Made by a program: the position numbers and the translations under genes. The notes beneath the pieces are model-generated. The model ran no database searches. It saw nothing but the letters and a program-made list of their open reading frames with translations, and was not told where the DNA came from. A stretch of 64,000 bases of DNA from Actinomadura terrae (GTDB taxonomy: Bacteria > Actinomycetota > Actinomycetes > Streptosporangiales > Streptosporangiaceae): positions 620,001 to 684,000 of the forward strand of contig NZ_JAICDG010000002.1 in NCBI RefSeq assembly GCF_022751215.1, written 5' to 3'. This document shows positions 41,402 through 49,655 of this stretch, piece by piece. The first letter of the stretch is position 1, and each line of letters opens with the position of its first letter.

Positions 41402-44400
41402 GTGGCTGATCCGCCGATCATTGCGCCGGAAACCCTCGAATGCGCGGACTTCGCGCTTCTTCGGACCCCCGCGTATCCGCGTTCGGAAGCCGACCGGACC
41501 CTGGTGGACATTGTCCCGGGCCGCTCCGACGAGCGCGCCCTCTTGACCGGGCTGATCACCCGGCTGGTCGCCGACCAGCGACTGATGGAGGCCGTCGCCT
41601 TCTCAAGTCCCCCACTGTTTCAAGAAGCACGGGCCATCGCGAGCGGTGGAGGCGGCGAGCGCAAACTCTCGACGATACGGCGTGTCACTTACTCGCTTTC
41701 CAGCTATCTGCTGAGGATGTCGACCCGGGCGACTCCCTTCGGGCTGCTGGCGGGCGCGACGGTCGCTCACTTCGGTTCGAGGCCCAAGGCCGAGTATCGC
41801 GCGAACGACCGAAAGCATCCGCAGGTCGACCTCGCGTGGCTGCGAGACGTCCTGACCGGGCTGCGCGACGATCCTCGGGTTCTGGCCGGCCTGCCGGTCC
41901 AGGCGAACAAAGCGGTCCGGTTCAAGGGCGGGCGGATCATCCTGCCCTACCTGCCTCCGGCGGCCAGTGACGATCCCGCCGACCACAAGACCGGAAGCCT
42001 GTCGCTCAGGCTGACACCGGTCACCGCCGAAATCGTTTCGCAGGCGGCGGCAGAGGTGAAGTCGACCACCCTGGTGCAGCGTGTCGCTGAGAACCTGGGT
42101 GTGCAGCCGAAGATCGTGCTTGCGGTGGTTCGGCAGCTCATCGGCAACGAGATCCTGCTGACCGGGCTCCAGCCGTCACTGGTGGCGGCCGATGTGCTCG
42201 GCGAGGCCCTGGGGCGGCTCGAACACGTCCCAGATCATCCGGTCGTACGGTCGCTGCGCCAGCTGCATGACGCCCTGGTGCGCTATGCCGACGAACCGGA
42301 CGAGAAGAGACTGGCGCTGCTTCAGCGGATGATCGAGCAGGCTGGTGAGCTGTCCCCGGCCGCGCACAAGCTACGGGTCGACCTCGAGATCGATGCGGAT
42401 GTCACCCTGCCCTCCATAGTCGCCACCGAGTTGGCGGAGGCCGTCCGCGTCCTGTGCCGGGTCATGCCCGTGTACATCGGAGTGCCGGCTCTGCGCGGAT
42501 TTCACCTGGCGTTCCTGGAGCGCTACGGCACCGACCGGCTGGTCCCGGTCAAGGACCTGCTCGACCCCGACATCGGGCTCGGTGCCCCCGCGGAATACCA
42601 GTGCCCGCCCAGCTCGCGCGATGATCCCGCCTTCACGCCCGACACGGCCACGCGGGACCAGGTGGTCGCCGAAATGGTCGCGGATGCGATCCGGACGGGT
42701 GCGCGCGAGGTGGAGTTGACGGATGAACTGGTCGAAAGGCTGGCCAGTCCGGAATCTGGTGCCCTGCCCGCCTCTCTCGACTTCTACGCTCATCTGGTCG
42801 CGCCCTCGTTGGAGGCAATGAGCACCGGGGACTTTCGGCTGGTGGCGAGCCCCGCACCAGGCGCACAACGGGGTGGGACGTCTTTTGGCCGGTTCCTGCA
42901 CATGCTCGGGACGCAGGCGGGCCCGGTGATGGAGTTCGGCCGCGAGGTGCCGCTCGGGAACGGGGCGCCGCTTCCGGCGGACCTCGTCTACCACACACGC
43001 TTTCCGCGTGCTCTCAACGTGGTGCAGGCACCCCCCAGGTTCGACCATCGGATCACGCTCGGGGAAATCGACGCCAACGGTCCAGTGGAGGAGGTGGATC
43101 TAGATGACTTGGAAGTCGGCGCCGACATGAAAGGCCTGTTCCTGTACTCGAGGAGGAGGCGGCGCCGGGTCGTTCCCTCGGCCAACCATGTCCTCAACCC
43201 CGATCGCCAGGCCGCCAACCTCGCCAGGTTCCTGTCCGATGTCGGTTACGAGGGAACCCGCGTATGGACGGCATGGAACTGGGGAGAGTTGGACCGCTTT
43301 CCCTTCCTTCCCCGGCTTCGGTATCGGCGCACCGTGCTCTATCCAGCCACCTGGCGGATAAATGACCCGAGGATCACCGATTCCAGCGAGCATTTCGACA
43401 TTTGGCGGCAGGCGCTCCTCGAATGGCGCAAGAACTGGGGGGTGCCCGACCGGGTTCAGCTCTGGTCCATCGGCGACCACCGGATCGTCCTTGACCTGAC
43501 CAATGCATTTCACCTGCAGATCCTGCGGCGCGAGATCGGTCGAAGCTCCGAACTGGTGGTACGTGAGGTTCTCGCGGGTGAGGACTATCCCGACGGCTGG
43601 CTCACCGGACCCGGCGGCGGCTATGTCTGCGAGCTTGTCGTGCCGATGGTAAATACAACGATGAAGCGTCGCGAGCGTGCGCGCAGGACAGGCCCTTTGC
43701 CATCTCAGAACGCCGCGCCGCCACGCTGGGAGCGTGCGCTGAGTCACCTGCCCGGGTCCGACTGGCTCTGCGCGAACATATATTGCTCACCCGAGGCACA
43801 AAGCGCTCTGGTGGCCGGGCCGCTGAAGAAGATATGCCACACGGTGTCGAGTCGCGGTTGGGCTGATCGTTGGTTCTTTCTGCGGTACCGGGACCGGGCG
43901 GACCATGTGCGACTACGGTTTCACGGGGCTCGTGAAACAGTGACCGGACCGCTGCTTTCACAGTTTCACGAGTGGATGGCCGACCTGCATGCCGACGGTC
44001 AGATCGGGTGGCTCTCGTTGGAGTCGTACGAACCTGAGATCGAGCGGTACGGCGGGGTTCGTGCGATGAAGGCGGCCGAAGAGTACTTCACAGCCGACAG
44101 CGAGCTCGCGATGAATTTCGCCGCGCTTTTGCGCGGCCGTGCCCTGCCTCTCGATGAGACACTGTTGTGTGCCATCGGAATCGCGGATCTGGTCACCCGG
44201 TTCCGGCAGTCCCTCGAACAGTCGGCCCCACTCGCCCAGGACCCCGAGTACCGCCGTGCTTTCACTGACCGGCGCAGAGAGGCGGTGAAGCTGATCGATC
44301 CGGTCGCGAAGTGGACGGGGCTTCGAGCGACTCCGGAGGGCGAGCATGTGGTCGCGCTTTTGCGGGCGCGGTCTTCGGCACTGTGCTGCTACGCGACCAC

Positions 44401-44581
44401 GATCAGGGAGTTGACCGCCGCCGGCCAGTGCAGTAACTCGCCTGAGAAGATCCTGGACAGCCTCGTCCACATGTTCTGCAATCGCGTCATGGGGATCGGC
44501 CAGGACCGTGAGCGGCGCGCGGTCGCCGTGGCGTTGGGAGCGCTCCAGGCCAACCTCGACAAGCGCCGCTTCATGGGCTGA
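41402..44581 (+). CDS. lanB: Lanthipeptide dehydratase LanB (full length)
   Basis: GTG 41402 follows GGAAGGAAGTG. The 1059-residue protein contains the N-terminal glutamylation domain (about 20-680; YSLSSYLLRMSTRATPFGLL is its hallmark, with RYRRTVLYPATWRIND later) and the C-terminal elimination domain (about 775-1050; WLCANIYCSPEAQSAL, DRWFFLRYRDRADHVRLRFH). LanB uses glutamyl-tRNA to activate Ser/Thr of the precursor and then removes glutamate to give dehydro residues. Single-protein LanB of this length is typical of actinobacterial class I clusters. The lanC gene follows after 3 bp. Confidence 0.93.
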   Translation: MADPPIIAPETLECADFALLRTPAYPRSEADRTLVDIVPGRSDERALLTGLITRLVADQRLMEAVAFSSPPLFQEARAIASGGGGERKLSTIRRVTYSLSSYLLRMSTRATPFGLLAGATVAHFGSRPKAEYRANDRKHPQVDLAWLRDVLTGLRDDPRVLAGLPVQANKAVRFKGGRIILPYLPPAASDDPADHKTGSLSLRLTPVTAEIVSQAAAEVKSTTLVQRVAENLGVQPKIVLAVVRQLIGNEILLTGLQPSLVAADVLGEALGRLEHVPDHPVVRSLRQLHDALVRYADEPDEKRLALLQRMIEQAGELSPAAHKLRVDLEIDADVTLPSIVATELAEAVRVLCRVMPVYIGVPALRGFHLAFLERYGTDRLVPVKDLLDPDIGLGAPAEYQCPPSSRDDPAFTPDTATRDQVVAEMVADAIRTGAREVELTDELVERLASPESGALPASLDFYAHLVAPSLEAMSTGDFRLVASPAPGAQRGGTSFGRFLHMLGTQAGPVMEFGREVPLGNGAPLPADLVYHTRFPRALNVVQAPPRFDHRITLGEIDANGPVEEVDLDDLEVGADMKGLFLYSRRRRRRVVPSANHVLNPDRQAANLARFLSDVGYEGTRVWTAWNWGELDRFPFLPRLRYRRTVLYPATWRINDPRITDSSEHFDIWRQALLEWRKNWGVPDRVQLWSIGDHRIVLDLTNAFHLQILRREIGRSSELVVREVLAGEDYPDGWLTGPGGGYVCELVVPMVNTTMKRRERARRTGPLPSQNAAPPRWERALSHLPGSDWLCANIYCSPEAQSALVAGPLKKICHTVSSRGWADRWFFLRYRDRADHVRLRFHGARETVTGPLLSQFHEWMADLHADGQIGWLSLESYEPEIERYGGVRAMKAAEEYFTADSELAMNFAALLRGRALPLDETLLCAIGIADLVTRFRQSLEQSAPLAQDPEYRRAFTDRRREAVKLIDPVAKWTGLRATPEGEHVVALLRARSSALCCYATTIRELTAAGQCSNSPEKILDSLVHMFCNRVMGIGQDRERRAVAVALGALQANLDKRRFMG

Positions 44582-44584
44582 GAC

Positions 44585-45937
44585 ATGTCGAGCCCATCTG
44601 AGAGTGCCATATACGAAGTCGTGCTGGAAACGGCAAAGCGGCTTCGAGACCCGCGTTCTGTCGCCACCATCATGCAGCGCGCGGCCAATGCGGACCCTCT
44701 GACGGCCGCCTCACTGTGGGAGCCGTGCACCCTCTCGCGCGGTTTTCCTGGTACCGCTGTCCTGTTCGGCTGGCTGTCCAGAATCGACGACCGATGGAGA
44801 AAGGTCGCCCATGAGCACTTGGAGGCCTCCGTGGGGGCGCTGCGCGCGGCCCCGTCCTTAGGGCTTTACTACGGAACCGGCGCAGTGGCATTCGCGGCAC
44901 GGACGGCCGCGGTGCAGCCGGGGGACTACGCGACCCTCGTGCAGCGGCTGGAGGCCGCAGTCGCCCGTGACGTTCTTCGGCGACTCACAGCGATGGACGA
45001 GAGGGGTCCCTCGCTTGCCACTACGAGCCCATGGCAGGGTTACGACGTCATTACCGGAATGGCAGGGGTCGGGCGCCTTCTCCTGGAAGGGGCTGTTCGG
45101 CAAGACCATGATCACCTTCTCGCTGTGACGCAAATCTGCCATTACCTGGTCGGCCTGACGCGAAACGTGGCGGTGGAGGGGCATCAGGTACCCGGATGGT
45201 GGGTGCCGCACGCGCCGGGGGTGACACCTGGCGACGGCCACTTCAGTCCCGGCATGGCCCATGGTGTGGCGGGTCCGCTGGCGTTCCTGGCTCTCGCGCT
45301 CAAGCGTGGCATCGAGGTGGCGGGCCACCGGGAGGCCGTTGACCGGGTGGCCTCATGGTTGTGCGCTCGGCGCATCATTCACCAGGGTCGAACCTCTTGG
45401 CCGCTGCGGCTGAGCCTGACCGAGGAGCTGTCCGGCGCGGTCAACGAGGCCACTGCCACCCGCGCTGCCTGGTGCTACGGAACCGCCGGCACCGCGCTCG
45501 CTCTCTATTGGGCCGGTCGCGCGCTTGGACGGGGCGATTTCACGGATATCGCGGTGCAGGCACTACTGGCCGCTCTCCGGAGCTCTCCAAAGACGTGGAA
45601 TCTTGAGGGCGTGTCGCTCTGTCATGGGCTGGCCGGACTTCTTGTGATCTCGTTGAGAATCTCCTTGGAGGCCGACCGCGAGGAGCTTCGGAACGCGGTG
45701 GGCGAGCTCCTGCCGAGGCTGCTCGACAGTTTTGACGAGGAGGCGCCGTTCGGTTATCGGCATCAGATGGCCGGCGTGAACCAGCCCTGGTCGGTGGATC
45801 GGCCGACTGCGGATGTGAACATCTGCGGTGTTCTCGAAGGGGCCGCGGGCGTCGCGCTCACGTTGCTCGGCTGGGTGATGCCGTCGATGTTGAAAGACGA
45901 GCCCCTTCCCTGGGACGCCGTATTGCTAGCCGGATAG
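44585..45937 (+). CDS. lanC: Lanthipeptide cyclase LanC
   Basis: The ATG at 44585 lies three bases after the lanB stop. The 450-residue (alpha/alpha) toroid carries the zinc ligands expected for LanC: Cys in RAAWCYGTAG and Cys-His in SLCHGLAG; GMAHGVAGPLAFLAL is the conserved helix start. LanC adds Cys thiols to dehydro residues to form (methyl)lanthionine rings. The length and motifs show no defect. Confidence 0.93.
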   Translation: MSSPSESAIYEVVLETAKRLRDPRSVATIMQRAANADPLTAASLWEPCTLSRGFPGTAVLFGWLSRIDDRWRKVAHEHLEASVGALRAAPSLGLYYGTGAVAFAARTAAVQPGDYATLVQRLEAAVARDVLRRLTAMDERGPSLATTSPWQGYDVITGMAGVGRLLLEGAVRQDHDHLLAVTQICHYLVGLTRNVAVEGHQVPGWWVPHAPGVTPGDGHFSPGMAHGVAGPLAFLALALKRGIEVAGHREAVDRVASWLCARRIIHQGRTSWPLRLSLTEELSGAVNEATATRAAWCYGTAGTALALYWAGRALGRGDFTDIAVQALLAALRSSPKTWNLEGVSLCHGLAGLLVISLRISLEADREELRNAVGELLPRLLDSFDEEAPFGYRHQMAGVNQPWSVDRPTADVNICGVLEGAAGVALTLLGWVMPSMLKDEPLPWDAVLLAG

Positions 45938-45982
45938 GAGGCATGAGTCATCGCACCGGAACCCGAGCCCGTCGTCGACAGG

Positions 45983-46546
45983 ATGCTGATCGGTATTACC
46001 GGATCCATCGGACTCCTGGCCATGCCGATGTACCTTAACGCTTTTCGCCTGTTCGTCGCCCGTGAGATCGATTTGATCGTCACCCGCAGTGCCGAGCGAA
46101 TGATTCCTCGTTCCACGTGGGCGATACTCGGCAACAGCGTCACCTGTGAGAGCGACCCGCCGGCTCCAGAGCACGTGTCACTGCCGGCGGGAGCGGACCT
46201 GTTCCTCGTCGCCCCTGCCACGGCCAACGTGCTCGGCGCGGCGGCGCACGGGCTGGGGCCGTCCGTGCTGACCAGCGCCGTCCTGGCCAGCCCTGGTCCG
46301 GTGGTCTTCGTGCCCAACATGAACCGTGTGATGTGGGAGAAGCCCGCGGTGCAGCGGAACATCCGCGTCCTGCGTGAGGACGGGCACCAGGTGGTCGAAC
46401 CGAATCACGGGTTCGCGTTCGAGGTCGCGACCCGGCGATTCGAGCGGCACTACACCCTTCCCGCTCCCGAGGAGTTGACCAGCACGTTGCGTGCGATCAT
46501 CGCGGAGCGGGGCGATGGATCTCGGCGAAATGCCCACATGGGCTGA
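45983..46546 (+). CDS. lanD: LanD-like flavoprotein (peptidyl-cysteine decarboxylase)
   Basis: This protein belongs to the HFCD flavin family: LIGITGSIGLLAMPMYL at the N-terminus, PATANVLGAAAHG (the P-A-S-A-N-T region) and FVPNMNRVMWEKPA (PNMN..MW substrate loop). LanD enzymes oxidatively decarboxylate a C-terminal Cys to an enethiol, which then forms AviCys/AviMeCys. The precursor here ends in Cys, so the fit is good. The start is uncertain: a strong GGAGG with ATG at 45943 is out of frame by one base, and the first in-frame ATG (45983) has no good ribosome site. Confidence 0.88.
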   Translation: MLIGITGSIGLLAMPMYLNAFRLFVAREIDLIVTRSAERMIPRSTWAILGNSVTCESDPPAPEHVSLPAGADLFLVAPATANVLGAAAHGLGPSVLTSAVLASPGPVVFVPNMNRVMWEKPAVQRNIRVLREDGHQVVEPNHGFAFEVATRRFERHYTLPAPEELTSTLRAIIAERGDGSRRNAHMG

Positions 46547-46569
46547 ACGATCCCGTATAGCATTGCGGC

Positions 46570-47070
46570 ATGACGATCGCCAACGCCGTGCTGGAGAAGA
46601 TGCCCGAACAAGTGCGGCCAATTCTGATAAAACGGCGGGTATTGCTTAAGTTTGGCATAACCGGCGGACTTTGTTATGTTGTCACGACCATTATTTACTA
46701 TGCTCTCAAGCTCACGTTACTGGAGAACAAGCCGGTGACGGCCCTCTTGGTCGCCACCGCCGTCGCCACCGTACTGTCCTATATTTTGCAGCGGCAGTGG
46801 GCGTTTCGAGTGACCGGCTCTCGGCGCCGTTTCGGTGAATTTCTGTTGTTCGTCCTGATCAATGCCATCTCAATGGGGATCAATGCGATACCGCTCTATG
46901 CGGCGCGGTACTGGTTCGGCTTGGAGCAGCCCCATGTGAGTCAGCAGGTGCAGGAGGTCTCGGACTTCCTGAGTGGAATGATTCTCGGCACGCTGTTGGC
47001 GATGCTGTTTCGGTGGTGGGCCTATCGCCGGTTCGTGTTCGGAGGCCGGGTTCTGGCGCAAGGAGCCTGA
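46570..47070 (+). CDS. GtrA-family membrane protein
   Basis: The 166-residue protein has four membrane spans (LLKFGITGGLCYVVTTIIYY; TALLVATAVATVLSYILQRQ; FLLFVLINAISMGINAIPLY; SGMILGTLLAMLFRWWAYRR) with the basic tail RRFVF of GtrA proteins. GtrA members help move lipid-linked sugars or are of unknown function. It lies 23 bp after lanD and may belong to the cluster as an immunity or envelope gene; this is context only. Confidence 0.85.
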   Translation: MTIANAVLEKMPEQVRPILIKRRVLLKFGITGGLCYVVTTIIYYALKLTLLENKPVTALLVATAVATVLSYILQRQWAFRVTGSRRRFGEFLLFVLINAISMGINAIPLYAARYWFGLEQPHVSQQVQEVSDFLSGMILGTLLAMLFRWWAYRRFVFGGRVLAQGA

Positions 47071-47148
47071 GGGCGCCTGATGTCCCGCGCAGGCTGTTCG
47101 GGGAGATCTGAGCAGGTGGAACGGCGATCGGGGCGGTAGTTTCTAGGG

Positions 47149-48234
47149 ATGAGCGATCGGCCCACACTCGATGAGATCCGGCGCGCGCCCAAGGTGCTGC
47201 TGCATGACCATCTGGACGGCGGGGTCCGTCCGGCGACCATCGTGGATCTCGCACGGGAGAGCGGGTACGGGGCGCTGCCCACCGACGACGCGGAGAACCT
47301 GCGGCTCTGGTTCGAGGAGGCGGCCGACTCGGGGTCGCTGGAACGGTATCTGGAGACGTTCGACCACACGGTCGGGGTCATGCAGTCGGCGGAGGCGCTC
47401 ACGCGGGTGGCCTACGAGTGCGCCGAGGATCTGGCGAAGGACGGGATCGTCTACGCGGAGGTCCGGTACGCGCCCGAGCAGCACGTCACGGGCGGGCTGA
47501 CGCTGGAGCAGGTCGTCGAGGCCGTGCTGGAGGGGTTCGCGCGGGGGCGGCGCGACCACGGCATCCGGGTCGGGGCGCTGGTCACGGCGATGCGGCACCA
47601 GGCGCGGAGCAAGGAGATCGCGGAGCTGGCCGTCCGGTACCGGGACGCGGGGGTCGTCGGGTTCGACATCGCGGGCGCCGAGGCCGGGTACCCGCCGACC
47701 CGGCACCTGGACGCGTTCGAGTACCTCCAGCGGGAGAACGCGCACTTCACGATCCACGCGGGCGAGGGGTTCGGGCTGCCGTCGATCTGGCAGGCGATCC
47801 AGTGGTGCGGCGCCGACCGGCTCGGGCACGGGGTGCGGATCATCGACGACATCGACGTGGACGGCGGAGAGCCGAAGCTCGGACGGCTCGCCGACTACGT
47901 CCGGGACAAGCGGATCCCGCTGGAGCTGTGCCCCACGTCCAACATCCAGACCGGAGCCGCGCGGTCGATCGCGGAGCATCCGATCGGGCTGCTGCGGCGG
48001 CTGAGCTTCCGGGTCACGGTGAACACCGACAACCGGCTGATGAGCGGGACGTCGCTGTCGGAGGAGTTCGCGAAGCTCTCCGAGGCGTTCGGGTACGGCT
48101 GGGACGACCTCCAGTGGTTCACGGTGAACGCGATGAAGTCGGCGTTCGCGCCGTTCACCGAGCGGCTGGAGCTGATCAACGGGGTGATCAAGCCGGGGTT
48201 CGCGCAGCTCAAGTGGAGCCGTCCGCCGGCGTGA
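47149..48234 (+). CDS. add: Adenosine deaminase
   Basis: The 361-residue protein has the metal-dependent amidohydrolase motifs: [13 protein letters not shown] (His-x-His), the substrate-binding [16 protein letters not shown] and the late Asp in [12 protein letters not shown]. It converts adenosine and deoxyadenosine to inosine forms. The stop codon is immediately next to that of the converging T7SS-associated gene, with no bases between them. Confidence 0.95.
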   Translation: MSDRPTLDEIRRAPKVLLHDHLDGGVRPATIVDLARESGYGALPTDDAENLRLWFEEAADSGSLERYLETFDHTVGVMQSAEALTRVAYECAEDLAKDGIVYAEVRYAPEQHVTGGLTLEQVVEAVLEGFARGRRDHGIRVGALVTAMRHQARSKEIAELAVRYRDAGVVGFDIAGAEAGYPPTRHLDAFEYLQRENAHFTIHAGEGFGLPSIWQAIQWCGADRLGHGVRIIDDIDVDGGEPKLGRLADYVRDKRIPLELCPTSNIQTGAARSIAEHPIGLLRRLSFRVTVNTDNRLMSGTSLSEEFAKLSEAFGYGWDDLQWFTVNAMKSAFAPFTERLELINGVIKPGFAQLKWSRPPA

Positions 48235-49284
48235 TCAGGAGGTCTGCCAGCGGCCGGTGCCGGGCACGGGCGTCGTGAGGTGCTCCATCAGCGCCCGGTA
48301 CCGCGCCCAGGCGCCGATGCCGTCGCCGGAGCCGTCGCCGTCCAGCGGGAACCACAGGCCGGGGGAGGCGGCGTCGCCGATCCGGCGGCCGGGCGTCTCG
48401 GCCGACAGCGCGTGCTCGATCCCGATCTCCGCGACGCCCTCCGGGCCGACGCCCATGGCCAGCGGGGTCGGGACGCCGAGCGCGCGGCTCGGGTAGGTGA
48501 GGTCGGGGAGCGCGGGCGTCCACTGGGCGTTGAGGGTCTTCAGGATGCCCGTCCGGGCGTACTGGTCCGCGAGCTTCTCCAACTCGGCGAGCGGCGGTTC
48601 GCGGTCGGCGGGGCAGGCGAGGGCGAACGCGATCACCTCCTTCACCCCCGAGGTCACCCGGGAGACCTGCACGGTCCCGCCGAAGGGCGGGACGTCGCCG
48701 CCGTGCGGGCCCATGAACACCAGCAGCGTCGAGGCGGGGGAGCGGCGCCGGCACAGCGCGGTCAGGTCCGGCGGCGACCACCGCGACAGCGCGGGCTCGG
48801 CCGTCCCCCAGCAGCGGGGGGCGGCGCCGGCGAGGGCGCGGCCCAGGTCCTCGATCACGGACCCGAGCAGCAGGCCGGACGCGGCGTCGTGGACGACGCT
48901 CAGGCTCACGATCAGGTGGTGGCCGAGGCCGTCGGACGGAACCTCCTGGAGGAACGTCGCGGACGGCCCCTCCTTCGCCTTCTCGGACGCGACGAACGCC
49001 GCGCCGTCCCACTCCAGCGGGAAACCGGTGAAGCCGTCGTAGTAGCCGTCGCCCGGTTCCTGCACGACCCACCGCGCCTGCGGCGTGCCCAGCATCATCC
49101 GGAGCGGGAAGGTGATCCGGGCGTCGTGCGGGGTGAGGACCTGGAACGCCTGGTCGACGCTCGCGCACTTCTCGATCGCGTCGGTCAGCCAGGACGACAG
49201 CGGCACGAGCGGGCGGTCCTGGATGGCGACCGCGCTCCTCGTCGTGACGATGTCGAGCGCCGCATGCGTGTTCGTCGTGGTCAC
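48235..49284 (-). CDS. DUF6177 family protein of the T7SS locus
   Basis: The 349-residue protein starts at GTG 49284, overlapping the previous stop by GTGA. It has no membrane spans or signal peptide; segments such as FTGFPLEWDGAAFVASEK and STLLVFMGPHGGDVPPFGGT match the family seen beside actinobacterial EccC genes. Biochemical function unknown. It is the last gene of the reverse-strand T7SS operon. Confidence 0.8.
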   Translation of the reverse strand: MTTTNTHAALDIVTTRSAVAIQDRPLVPLSSWLTDAIEKCASVDQAFQVLTPHDARITFPLRMMLGTPQARWVVQEPGDGYYDGFTGFPLEWDGAAFVASEKAKEGPSATFLQEVPSDGLGHHLIVSLSVVHDAASGLLLGSVIEDLGRALAGAAPRCWGTAEPALSRWSPPDLTALCRRRSPASTLLVFMGPHGGDVPPFGGTVQVSRVTSGVKEVIAFALACPADREPPLAELEKLADQYARTGILKTLNAQWTPALPDLTYPSRALGVPTPLAMGVGPEGVAEIGIEHALSAETPGRRIGDAASPGLWFPLDGDGSGDGIGAWARYRALMEHLTTPVPGTGRWQTS

Positions 49285-49655
49285 CGCGTCTCCTCAGGGG
49301 CGTTCGAGGGCCAGACGGCGCCGCCCAGCCGCTCCACCATCGCGTCCGCGAACCGGTGCGCGATGCCCGGCGCCCTCGGGTCGCCGCCCGACGCGCGCAC
49401 CTCCACCCACCAGTACGGGACGGTCAGCCCCGCGTCCACGGGGCCGCCGAGCACGCGCCCGACCTCTCCCTCCACGTCGACGCGCTGCGCCGACTCGATG
49501 CTGACCAGCGGCGATCCCGCGTCGTCGCGGAGCAGGATGAGGGCGCCGTCGCCGCCGCCGCGCACCCGCAGGGTCTCGCCCGCGGCGACCATGCTGTCGA
49601 CGATCGCGCGCACGTCGGGCGCCCGCTGCGTCAGCACCACCATGTCGTAGGTCAT
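49281..49655 (-). CDS. Small T7SS-associated protein, unknown
   Basis: ATG 49655 overlaps the eccC stop (ATGA) and follows GGGAGGAGGCGCG. The 124-residue protein reads MTYDMVVLTQRAPDVRAIVD and later TVPYWWVEVRASGG; no membrane span. Coupled translation on both sides places it firmly within the secretion operon. Function unknown. Confidence 0.8.
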   Translation of the reverse strand: MTYDMVVLTQRAPDVRAIVDSMVAAGETLRVRGGGDGALILLRDDAGSPLVSIESAQRVDVEGEVGRVLGGPVDAGLTVPYWWVEVRASGGDPRAPGIAHRFADAMVERLGGAVWPSNAPEETR

